Below are positions 43,127-50,653 of a stretch of DNA of 64,000 nucleotides, one piece after another. The DNA comes from Thalassobellus sp050294475. GTDB lineage: Bacteria > Bacteroidota > Bacteroidia > Flavobacteriales > Flavobacteriaceae. The translations under genes were made by a program, and so were the position numbers. Every line of letters begins with the position of its first letter. Positions within the stretch are counted from its first letter, which is position 1. A model generated the notes under the pieces. The model was given only the letters and a program-made list of their open reading frames with translations. It had not been told where the DNA came from and did no database searches. The stretch spans positions 186,001 through 250,000 of the forward strand of contig JBNKOE010000001.1 of assembly GCA_050294475.1 (NCBI GenBank). The letters are read 5' to 3'.

Positions 43127-44013
43127 TTTTTCATTAATTTTAATTGCCTCTTATAAGTTCTAGAATTTTTAAGTTTTTCCAGTAAAGTAGCTTCTCCAAA
43201 TATTATTTCTTTAGAAGAATTTTCAATTGTTCTCTTTAGAAATTTCCTGTATTTAAATATTGATAATCTTTTCTTTATAATGCAAGGCATAACCTTATCA
43301 CATTTTTCTGCAAGGTTTATTTCCAACATTATATTTGGTGCTAATGCAACCATTAAATTATGATTTCTAATCATCACAGGACTATCGGAAAGTGGAAACT
43401 TATTCCTTTTTATCTTATAGATTTTCCATGTTGGTACTACAAATGGGGTAGTTAATTTTCCTAATTCCGTTTTATCACTTAACATGTGTTTAATAAATAC
43501 AAAAACCTCAAATTTCTCCCATCCATTAAGTTTATATATATTTATTAATCTATCCAAAGAATTTGGATTTCTCATCATTTGAAACAATATGAAAAACATT
43601 AAATGTGCCTTTTCAAAATCAGTAACAGGTTTATTTTCAAGAACAACCTCTTGAAGATGTTTTTTGTATGAATCTTCCATTATCGAAAATAAATTTTCAA
43701 AGTCCAATGTCATTTCAGACTCGTCTTTTTCGTAACGCTCAACAATTTCTTTTAGATTATCAGGAAAGTTCCGTTTTGTGAAGTTTAAAGCTCCTTCTTT
43801 AGTTATTTTAGCTAAACCAAATTTCTTTTTCCAAAAAACATTTTGAGTGACGTCTTTATAAATCTTATCACTTTTTAGATTCAACACAAAGACTTCTTTT
43901 TTTCTAGGACTTTCATTAAAATCCGGATTTAGTCTTTTATTAATTAAGAAATTAAAGTTCCAATATGCAGTCCAGAAACAAGGATTGTAATGTGTTTTAT
44001 TTGTTAAGTTCAC
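43117..44013 (-). CDS. DUF4238-like protein in a probable integron-type cassette
   Basis: A 298-residue soluble protein. The start is a GTG at 44013 (MNLTNKTHYNPCFWTAYWN); no ATG is available nearby. The opening HYNPCFWTAYWN and the later FEKAHLMFFILFQMMRNP and NKFPLSDSPVMIRN resemble the DUF4238 family, whose function is unknown; this is resemblance, not proof. The coding frame begins 13 bp inside one attC-like site and its stop codon TAA is part of the core of the other, so the gene fills the cassette completely. It is unrelated to the housekeeping genes on either side and is most likely acquired. Confidence 0.75.
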   Translation of the reverse strand: MNLTNKTHYNPCFWTAYWNFNFLINKRLNPDFNESPRKKEVFVLNLKSDKIYKDVTQNVFWKKKFGLAKITKEGALNFTKRNFPDNLKEIVERYEKDESEMTLDFENLFSIMEDSYKKHLQEVVLENKPVTDFEKAHLMFFILFQMMRNPNSLDRLINIYKLNGWEKFEVFVFIKHMLSDKTELGKLTTPFVVPTWKIYKIKRNKFPLSDSPVMIRNHNLMVALAPNIMLEINLAEKCDKVMPCIIKKRLSIFKYRKFLKRTIENSSKEIIFGEATLLEKLKNSRTYKRQLKLMKNAC

Positions 44014-44026
44014 GGTTTTATTTAAT

Positions 44027-44082
44027 GCTTGCCAACGACTTGATATGAAATCGTTTTTATGTTTTATATCTAATGTTAAACG
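44027..44082 (-). mobile_element. attC-like site upstream of the cassette gene
   Basis: In gene direction it reads CGTTTAAC (44082-44075, fits RYYYAAC), an imperfect inner palindrome (AGATAT with ATATC), and GTTGGCAAGC (44036-44027). Length 56 bp. Its CGTTTAAC is exactly complementary to the GTTAAACG of the downstream site, and its GTTGGCAAGC pairs with that site's GCTTGCTAAC. Confidence 0.65.
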
Positions 44083-44191
44083 AAGTTATCATTTTTTTCT
44101 GACAATATCAAGAAGAACTCTTAACTGGAAAATGATAACATATTAAAACAATTATATATAACTTTACCAACACACATTTTACTTATAATAA

Positions 44192-44704
44192 ATGATAAAA
44201 ATATTACTCCTCTCTGACACACACAGCTATATTGATGATGATATTTTAAAATATGTAAAACAAGCTGATGAAGTATGGCATGCGGGAGATATTGGCGATT
44301 TAAAAGTAACCGATGCTATTAAAAAACTAAAACCCTTACGCGGTGTGTATGGCAATATTGATGACGCTAAAGTGCGTGTAGAATTCCCAGAACACAATAG
44401 ATTTATGTGTGAAGGTGTTGATGTTTGGATAACACACATTGGTGGGTATCCGCCAAAATACAATAACAGAGTTATTGAAGCTATAAAACAAAACCCTCCT
44501 AGACTTTTTATTTGTGGGCATTCGCATATTTTAAAGGTAATGCCCGATAAAAAATTGCATGTTTTACACATGAATCCTGGAGCAGTTGGCAAACACGGAT
44601 TTCATAAAACCAGAACCATGTTGCGTTTTACTATTGATGGTAAAAAAATTGATAACCTTGAGGTTATTGAATTTCCGGTAAGACATCCTAAAAACCCTTC
44701 CTAA
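44192..44704 (+). CDS. YfcE/MJ0936-type metallophosphoesterase
   Basis: A 170-residue protein with the metal-site motifs in order: ILLLSDTHSY, VWHAGDIGD, GNIDD, ITHIGGYPP and FICGHSHILK. Family members are small phosphodiesterases acting on varied substrates; the physiological one cannot be read from sequence. The gene stands alone on the plus strand after the cassette. A short imperfect palindrome follows its stop. Confidence 0.92.
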   Translation: MIKILLLSDTHSYIDDDILKYVKQADEVWHAGDIGDLKVTDAIKKLKPLRGVYGNIDDAKVRVEFPEHNRFMCEGVDVWITHIGGYPPKYNNRVIEAIKQNPPRLFICGHSHILKVMPDKKLHVLHMNPGAVGKHGFHKTRTMLRFTIDGKKIDNLEVIEFPVRHPKNPS

Positions 44705-44815
44705 ATCCTTCCCATGAGGAAGAACTTACTTACTTTTACGGTATGTTGTTTTCTTTACTTTTACTTTATTTTAACTTTTACAGATTCCTGCCTGCTCATT
44801 TCCTTTAATAAACCG

Positions 44816-44823
44816 TAAATTTG
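44816..44823 (+). promoter_or_regulatory. Candidate -7 box of the FKBP gene
   Basis: TAAATTTG fits TAnnTTTG, 33 bp before the ATG at 44857. No clear -33 box. Confidence 0.4.
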
Positions 44824-44856
44824 CAACTATTTATAAAACAGAAAACATAATTATTT

Positions 44857-45285
44857 ATGAGTGTAGTAAAAGAAAATGATACTGTAAAAGTACATTACAC
44901 AGGAAAATTAAGCAATGGTCAAATTTTTGATAGCTCGTTAGAAAGAGAGCCTTTAGAAGTAAAATTAGGTGAAGGTTTGCTTATTCCTGGTTTTGAAAAA
45001 GGTATTATTGACATGAAATTAAACGAAAAGAAAACAATTAATATTCCTGTAGCTGAGGCTTACGGAGATATTAGACAAGAATTGTTTTATGAAGTAAAGA
45101 AAGAACAACTTCCTCCAGATATGACTCCAGAAGTAGGTATGGGTTTGGCTTCTAAAGATCAAGATGGTAGAGAAACACAATTTCGTGTAGCTGCTGTTAA
45201 CGAAGATCATATTATTGTAGATGCTAATCACCCGTTAGCAGGACAAGAATTAATTTTCGATTTAGAACTTATTGAAATAAAGTAA
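44857..45285 (+). CDS. FKBP-type peptidyl-prolyl cis-trans isomerase (SlyD-like)
   Basis: A 142-residue cytoplasmic protein. The FKBP domain is split by an insert-in-flap chaperone domain: VHYTGKLSNGQIFDSSLERE and LIPGFEKGIIDMKLNEKK, then the insert (about 68-125, AYGDIRQELFYEVKKEQLP), then HPLAGQELIFDLELIEI. It helps folding by proline isomerisation. There is no His-rich metal tail as in E. coli SlyD. It is monocistronic with a strong terminator. Confidence 0.93.
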   Translation: MSVVKENDTVKVHYTGKLSNGQIFDSSLEREPLEVKLGEGLLIPGFEKGIIDMKLNEKKTINIPVAEAYGDIRQELFYEVKKEQLPPDMTPEVGMGLASKDQDGRETQFRVAAVNEDHIIVDANHPLAGQELIFDLELIEIK

Positions 45286-45310
45286 CAAAATCGATTTTTT
45301 AGTTATAACA

Positions 45311-45343
45311 AAAAACCCAAAGTTTTCACTTTGGGTTTTTTTT
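45311..45343 (+). terminator. Intrinsic terminator of the FKBP gene
   Basis: AAAAACCCAAAG pairs perfectly with CTTTGGGTTTTT around a TTTTCA loop, with further T. It can also serve the convergent DUF4293 gene. Confidence 0.92.
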
Positions 45344-45370
45344 CGCACTAATACTACTAAGATGTTAGGT

Positions 45371-45781
45371 TTATCGTAATCGATCTACAGATTTTACAAG
45401 ATCTTCATCCTTCTTAATGGCCTTATTGGCTAAAACCAAAAACACGATAGAAATAATAGGAAGAAACATCCCAATACCTTTCTCAGAAACCGCCGTTTCT
45501 CCAGATACATTTAGAGATTGATATACAAAAAATCCTAGTAAAAAAAAGTTTAATATGATATTAAGACGTCCCAACATAAATTGAGATTTCCTGTTTTTGT
45601 ATCTAAATATAGAAATGATTGATAATAATGCAGAAGCTAAAAAAGCTGCAAATACATAATTAACATCACTAGCAAATACTTTAACTTGGTCTGTTGTAGA
45701 CCATAAATCAAACACAAAAATTAAGCCCGCAGAAACGCCTGCAGCCATTAAAAGATATATAGTTTGAATACGTTGTAGCAT
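45371..45781 (-). CDS. DUF4293 membrane protein
   Basis: The start is set at the ATG at 45781 (MLQRIQTIYLLMAAGVSAG), eight codons inside the longest frame, because this is the conserved family start. The 136-residue protein has four membrane helices. DUF4293 is a Bacteroidetes family of unknown function and is commonly found beside rho, as here (divergent, about 200 bp). Confidence 0.9.
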   Translation of the reverse strand: MLQRIQTIYLLMAAGVSAGLIFVFDLWSTTDQVKVFASDVNYVFAAFLASALLSIISIFRYKNRKSQFMLGRLNIILNFFLLGFFVYQSLNVSGETAVSEKGIGMFLPIISIVFLVLANKAIKKDEDLVKSVDRLR

Positions 45782-45977
45782 AAAATTATTAAAACTAGAC
45801 GGCAAAAATAGTAGTTTCTTTTTAAAAAATAATACTAAAAATTAAAATAAAGTTGTATAATTGCATTATAAATCCTCAATAACCGCATTAACAGGTTATT
45901 AATTCTTCAGAATAAAATCATTATTTTCAGAATAACTCAAATTTATATTCAATATAAAATATTACATATAAACATCA

Positions 45978-47642
45978 ATGTTTGAAATTTCACAATTAAA
46001 AGAAAAGAAACTCGCTGACTTACAGGAGATTGCTAAAAAATTGAACGTTCCAAAATACCGTTCTTTAAAAAAATTAGAATTAGTTTACCAAATATTAGAC
46101 ACTCAAGCTGCCGACCCAAAAGCGGTTACTGCAGTTGTTGAACCTAATAATAAACCTACTGACAATAAAACTGAAAAGCCAAAGCCAGCTAGAAAACCTA
46201 GACAACGTGTACAGAAACCAGTTAGAAATACACCTAACAAAGCTGTAGATAAAGCTCCAGAACTTCCTTTAGAAGAAGTAACTGATAACAAAACCGTTGA
46301 ATCTAAGGAAAAAACGGCTGTTCCTACTAAAAAAGAAGCGCCTAAAACTGATAACAAACCAAATCCTAGACCTCAAAACGACAGGAAAAAAGATAATCAG
46401 CAAAAACCAAATCCTAGACCTCAACAAAAAAGAGAGCCTAATCATAAAAACCAAAAGAACGGTAACGTTCATAGTAATAATGGCAATAAAGATAATAGAA
46501 ATCGCTACCGTGAACCAGATTATGAGTTTGATGCTATTATTGAAAGTGAAGGTGTTTTAGATATTATGCAAGATGGGTATGGTTTTTTACGCTCATCAGA
46601 TTATAATTATTTATCATCACCTGACGATATTTATGTATCGCAATCACAAATTCGTTTATTCGGTTTGAAAACTGGCGATACTGTTTTAGGACATGTAAGA
46701 CCTCCTAAAGAAGGTGAAAAATATTTCCCTTTAATAAAGGTTAGTAAAATAAACGGTCAAAATCCTAACGTTGTTAGAGACCGTGTTGCTTTCGAGCATT
46801 TAACGCCGTTATTTCCACAAGAAAAATTTAATCTTGCAGAAAAACAAGCTACTATTTCTACAAGAATTATGGACTTATTTGCACCTATTGGTAAAGGGCA
46901 ACGTGGTATGATTGTATCGCAGCCTAAAACTGGTAAAACCATGTTATTAAAAGATGTAGCTAACGCTATTGCTGCAAACCACCCTGAAGTTTATCAAATG
47001 ATATTATTAATTGATGAACGTCCTGAAGAGGTTACAGACATGCAACGTAATGTTCGTGGTGAAGTTATAGCATCAACGTTTGATAAAGAAGCTCATGAGC
47101 ATGTAAAAATTGCTAACATAGTTCTTGAAAAAGCAAAACGTTTGGTTGAATGTGGACACGATGTTGTTATTCTTCTAGATTCTATTACTCGTTTAGCAAG
47201 AGCATACAATACAGTACAACCTGCATCTGGTAAAATATTAAGTGGTGGTGTAGATGCCAATGCACTACACAAACCAAAACGTTTCTTTGGTGCAGCTCGT
47301 AATATTGAAAATGGTGGTTCTTTAACCATTATTGCAACAGCACTTACTGAAACAGGTTCTAAAATGGACGAAGTAATTTTTGAAGAATTTAAAGGAACTG
47401 GTAACATGGAACTTCAATTAGATAGAAAAATATCTAATCGTAGAATTTTCCCTGCTATCGATTTAACATCTTCAAGTACGCGTCGTGACGATATCTTATT
47501 AGATGAAAACACAATTCAACGTATGTGGGTAATGCGTAAATATCTTGCCGACATGAACCCTGTTGAAGCTATGGAGTTTATAAACGATCGTTTTAAACAA
47601 ACCAGAAACAATGAAGAATTTTTAATATCCATGAATGGATAA
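45978..47642 (+). CDS. rho: Transcription termination factor Rho with long basic insert
   Basis: A 554-residue protein. The N-terminal Rho helix domain (LKEKKLADLQEIAKKLNVPK) is followed by a polar Lys/Pro/Asn-rich insert (about 45-180). Next come the RNA-binding cold-shock domain (GVLDIMQDGYGFLRSSDYNY) and the RecA-type ATPase with Walker A VSQPKTGKT, Walker B DVVILLDSITRLARAYN, and the Q/R loops GGVDANALHKPKRFFGAARN. Rho unwinds and releases RNA at factor-dependent terminators. The insert makes the protein about 130 residues longer than E. coli Rho, a known feature of the phylum. Confidence 0.97.
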   Translation: MFEISQLKEKKLADLQEIAKKLNVPKYRSLKKLELVYQILDTQAADPKAVTAVVEPNNKPTDNKTEKPKPARKPRQRVQKPVRNTPNKAVDKAPELPLEEVTDNKTVESKEKTAVPTKKEAPKTDNKPNPRPQNDRKKDNQQKPNPRPQQKREPNHKNQKNGNVHSNNGNKDNRNRYREPDYEFDAIIESEGVLDIMQDGYGFLRSSDYNYLSSPDDIYVSQSQIRLFGLKTGDTVLGHVRPPKEGEKYFPLIKVSKINGQNPNVVRDRVAFEHLTPLFPQEKFNLAEKQATISTRIMDLFAPIGKGQRGMIVSQPKTGKTMLLKDVANAIAANHPEVYQMILLIDERPEEVTDMQRNVRGEVIASTFDKEAHEHVKIANIVLEKAKRLVECGHDVVILLDSITRLARAYNTVQPASGKILSGGVDANALHKPKRFFGAARNIENGGSLTIIATALTETGSKMDEVIFEEFKGTGNMELQLDRKISNRRIFPAIDLTSSSTRRDDILLDENTIQRMWVMRKYLADMNPVEAMEFINDRFKQTRNNEEFLISMNG

Positions 47643-47735
47643 CAAAAAAAGAAATTTAAGTAAACTCTAAGTTTCTAATACAATTATTTTCCCGGAAGAT
47701 GGGAACCTAAACTAAACATTAAACTAACTACCAAG

Positions 47736-47770
47736 CCTCAACATTTATTTGTTGAGGTTTTTTCTTTTTA
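47736..47770 (+). terminator. Intrinsic terminator of rho
   Basis: CCTCAACA pairs with TGTTGAGG around a 6-nt loop, followed by TTTTTTCTTTTT. Confidence 0.88.
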
Positions 47771-47783
47771 GGAACTTTTTTTA

Positions 47784-47908
47784 GGCGTTACCTTTTAGCT
47801 CTCGCTTTTCGTTCATAGTTTTAGCTCGATGCATATACTCACTAAAAGTTAACCTCCTTAACATGATTTCATTAATTTTAAATATTAAACTATGAATAAT
47901 CGCTAACG
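47784..47908 (+). repeat. Possible degraded copy 3 of the dispersed repeat
   Basis: GGCGTTACC at the left and ATCGCTAACG at the right match the ends of copies 1 and 2, and TTTTAGCTCTCGCTTTTCGTT resembles the variable middle. The inner TTTACRTTACAA block is lost. With the two terminators around it, it accounts for the 340-bp gap between rho and the next gene. Confidence 0.45.
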
Positions 47909-47931
47909 AAAATAGAAACCTTATAAAAACA

Positions 47932-47960
47932 AAAACGACCACTTTAAAAGTGATCGTTTT
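47932..47960 (-). terminator. Intrinsic terminator of the 119-residue protein gene
   Basis: AAAACGACCACT pairs with AGTGATCGTTTT around a 5-nt loop; on the minus strand it is followed by TGTTTTTA. Confidence 0.75.
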
Positions 47961-47982
47961 AACAAACTTAGTATTATATAAA

Positions 47983-48342
47983 TTAATAGTTATTTAAAAG
48001 ATCTCTGTATTCTTTTAAATCGGCTATATTCATTTTATTATCAAGATTCTTAATAAGAGAAATTAAATATTTAAGACTCTCTATTGGATCTGAATCTGCT
48101 TCCGTAACAACATTTTCATCATCAATAGGCTCATCATCAAGTATAGGAATTAAAAATGTTTCATTAGCTTCAATATGCTCATAAGTAAGTCTTAATACTT
48201 TTACTACTAGAGGTATTTGCTCTTCTAGGGCATATTCTCTTAATGCCTTAATATCTTCAATTAATGTATCTGTATTTATACCTGTCTTATCAAGGTTATT
48301 CAGAATTTTGTCGATTAATTTAATTGCTTTTTTATTTTCCAA
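47983..48342 (-). CDS. Small helical protein of unknown function
   Basis: A 119-residue acidic protein, predicted mainly helical, with no signal or membrane segment and no motif I recognise. Blocks such as DKILNNLDKTGINTDTLIED and LKYLISLIKNLDNKMNIADL have heptad-like hydrophobic spacing. It has its own terminator and lies between rho and rpsT, so it is probably a real single-gene unit. Confidence 0.7.
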   Translation of the reverse strand: MENKKAIKLIDKILNNLDKTGINTDTLIEDIKALREYALEEQIPLVVKVLRLTYEHIEANETFLIPILDDEPIDDENVVTEADSDPIESLKYLISLIKNLDNKMNIADLKEYRDLLNNY

Positions 48343-48493
48343 AAGGGTAAGTTTATATAATTAATGAACTCTTTAATAATTGCAAATTTAAATTTTTAGA
48401 AATCAAAAACAGTTATTTTTCTATGATTTTGTTTGTTAATATTTAATCATTTCAATAATTCTTTTAAATATTATTCTAAAAAATCAAAGTGTA

Positions 48494-48522
48494 CAAAAAA
48501 AGCCTCTCATTTCTGAGAAGCT
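48494..48522 (-). terminator. Intrinsic terminator of rpsT
   Basis: On the minus strand AGCTTCTCA pairs with TGAGAGGCT (one G-U) around a 4-nt loop, followed by TTTTTTTGT. Confidence 0.85.
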
Positions 48523-48548
48523 TTAAATATTTTAAACTTTAAAGTATC

Positions 48549-48800
48549 TTATAAAGCAGCTACATGCTTAGCTAAACCAGACTTTAAATTTGCTGCTTTG
48601 TTAGCATGAATAATGTTTTTCTTAGCTAATCTATCTAACATAGAAACAACAGAAGGAAATAAAGCTTCAGCTTCTTTCTTATCAGTTAACTCACGTAATT
48701 TCTTAATAGCATTACGAGTTGTTTTATGTTGATATTTATTAACTAAACGTTTCGCTTCGTTACTTCTAATTCTTTTTAATGCTGACTTATGATTTGCCAT
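48549..48800 (-). CDS. rpsT: 30S ribosomal protein S20
   Basis: An 83-residue, Lys/Arg-rich helical protein: MANHKSALKRIRSNEAKRLV, then KTTRNAIKKLRELTDKKEA and the C-terminal LAKKNIIHANKAANLKSGLA. It binds 16S rRNA early in 30S assembly. It lies just downstream of tRNA-Glu on the same strand and has its own terminator. Confidence 0.97.
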   Translation of the reverse strand: MANHKSALKRIRSNEAKRLVNKYQHKTTRNAIKKLRELTDKKEAEALFPSVVSMLDRLAKKNIIHANKAANLKSGLAKHVAAL

Positions 48801-48831
48801 TTTATTTTGTTCTTTCTTTATTAAAAAATTG

Positions 48832-48903
48832 TAGCCCGTAGGGGAATCGAACCCCTCTTACCAGGATGAAAACCTGGCGTCCTAGCCGATAGACGAACGG
48901 GCC
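48832..48903 (-). tRNA. tRNA-Glu (anticodon TTC)
   Basis: A 72-nt cloverleaf on the minus strand: acceptor GGCCCGT / ACGGGCT, discriminator A, anticodon stem CCAGG / CCTGG around TTTTCAT (anticodon TTC), and T arm GGGGTTCGATTCCCC. CCA is not encoded. It lies 31 bp upstream of the rpsT start. Confidence 0.96.
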
Positions 48904-49075
48904 ATTTGCTTAAGAGTGCGCAAAGATAAATTTAATTTACAAAACTGCAACTTAAATTTAATTTTTTACAACACATTCTTTCAAATAACTTACAATGTCT
49001 CCATTGCGGATGCAAAAATACAACTATTTTTAAATGTTGCAACACTAATATAATTTTTTTTGAAAAAAATTTAAA

Positions 49076-50554
49076 TTAGTATGCCTTTGCAAACAATACT
49101 CTGCCTTTAGAAGGGTTTCCTGAGTACACACAAATGCCTTCTTCTGCCTTCATTTCTAAAGGAATACATCTTATTGTGGCTTTAGTAAGTTCTTTTATTT
49201 TTTCTTCTGTCTCATTTGTACCATCCCAATGTGCCGAAATAAATCCTGTTTTAGTTTCTAAAACAGTTTTAAATTCTTCAAAAGTATCTACTTCTGTTAT
49301 ATGAGTATCTCTAAAATCTAAAGCCTTTTTAAATAATGAGTCTTGTATTTCAGTCATTAAACCTTCAACTTTATCTGTTAAAGAATCTAAAGCAACAACC
49401 TCTTTTGTTAAAGTATCTCGTCTTGCTAACTCAACCGTACCGTTTTCTAAGTCTCTTGCTCCTATAGCTATTCTTAAAGGCACACCTTGTAACTCATGCT
49501 GTGCAAATTTAGCACCAGGTCTAAACGTATCTCTATTATCAAATTTAACAGATATGTTTTTTGCTCTTAAATCTTTCATAATACCATTTACAACTTCTGT
49601 AATGGCATTAAGTTGTTCTTCATTTTTATATATAGGAATAATCACCACTTGATTTGGTGCTAAATTAGGAGGTAATACTAAACCTTGATCATCACTATGT
49701 GTCATAATTAAAGCTCCCATTAACCTTGTAGAAACACCCCAAGAAGTTGCCCAAACATAATCTTGCTTGCCTTCTTTATTGGCAAACTTAACATCAAAGG
49801 CTTTTGCAAAATTCTGTCCTAAAAAGTGTGAAGTCCCTGCTTGTAATGCTTTTCCATCTTGCATTAATGCTTCTATACAAAATGTTTCATCGGCACCTGC
49901 GAAACGCTCACTTTCAGTTTTAACACCCTGAACTACAGGAATAGCCATGAAATTTTCAACAAAAGTAGCATACACATTATTCATTAGTTTAGCCTCAGTA
50001 AGTGCTTCTGCTTTGGTTTCGTGTGCCGTATGCCCTTCTTGCCATAAAAACTCTGCTGTACGCAAAAACAAACGTGTTCGCATTTCCCAACGTACTACAT
50101 TTGCCCATTGATTAATTAATAATGGTAAATCTCTATAAGACTGAACCCAACCCCTAAAAGTATTCCATATAATAGCTTCACTGGTAGGACGAACAATTAG
50201 CTCCTCCTCTAGTTTGGCTTCTGGATCGACTCTTAATTTTCCAGGTTTATCAGGATCGTTTTGCAATCTATAGTGAGTTACTATAGCACATTCTTTAGCA
50301 AAACCTTCTGCGTTTTTCTCTTCGGCTTCAAATAAACTTTTAGGTACAAATAATGGAAAATAAGCATTTTGATGTCCTGTTTCTTTAAACATTCTATCTA
50401 ATTCTGCTTGCATTTTTTCCCAAATTGCATAGCCATATGGCTTAATTACCATACATCCTCTAACGGCCGAATTCTCTGCTAGGTCTGCCTTTACAACCAA
50501 TTCGTTATACCATTTTGAATAATCTTCTGCTCTACTGGTAAGTTTTTTGCTCAT
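49076..50554 (-). CDS. proS: Prolyl-tRNA synthetase, archaeal/eukaryal-type (ProS type 3)
   Basis: The ATG at 50554 (MSKKLTSRAEDYSKWYNELV) is preferred over one six codons upstream because it begins the conserved sequence. The 492-residue class II synthetase shows motif 2 (NQWANVVRWEMRTRLFLRTAEFLWQEGHTAH), motif 3 (TSWGVSTRLMGALIMTHSDDQGLVLPP), the anticodon-binding domain (QVVIIPIYKN, DNRDTFRPGAKFAQHELQGV) and a C-terminal domain ending KGRVLFAKAY with a terminal Tyr, the mark of type 3. No editing insert is present. It charges tRNA-Pro. Confidence 0.96.
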   Translation of the reverse strand: MSKKLTSRAEDYSKWYNELVVKADLAENSAVRGCMVIKPYGYAIWEKMQAELDRMFKETGHQNAYFPLFVPKSLFEAEEKNAEGFAKECAIVTHYRLQNDPDKPGKLRVDPEAKLEEELIVRPTSEAIIWNTFRGWVQSYRDLPLLINQWANVVRWEMRTRLFLRTAEFLWQEGHTAHETKAEALTEAKLMNNVYATFVENFMAIPVVQGVKTESERFAGADETFCIEALMQDGKALQAGTSHFLGQNFAKAFDVKFANKEGKQDYVWATSWGVSTRLMGALIMTHSDDQGLVLPPNLAPNQVVIIPIYKNEEQLNAITEVVNGIMKDLRAKNISVKFDNRDTFRPGAKFAQHELQGVPLRIAIGARDLENGTVELARRDTLTKEVVALDSLTDKVEGLMTEIQDSLFKKALDFRDTHITEVDTFEEFKTVLETKTGFISAHWDGTNETEEKIKELTKATIRCIPLEMKAEEGICVYSGNPSKGRVLFAKAY

Positions 50555-50653
50555 ATAAATGTTTTGGCACAAATATTGTGACTATGTTAAATATAAAAAT
50601 AGTTCAGCAAAACTAACTATTTTTGTTATGTCCAACAATTAAATTCTATAGAT

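Noticed and set aside
46103..46472. Frames opposite the Rho insert.
   Set aside because: Shadows of the repetitive Lys/Pro codons of rho.
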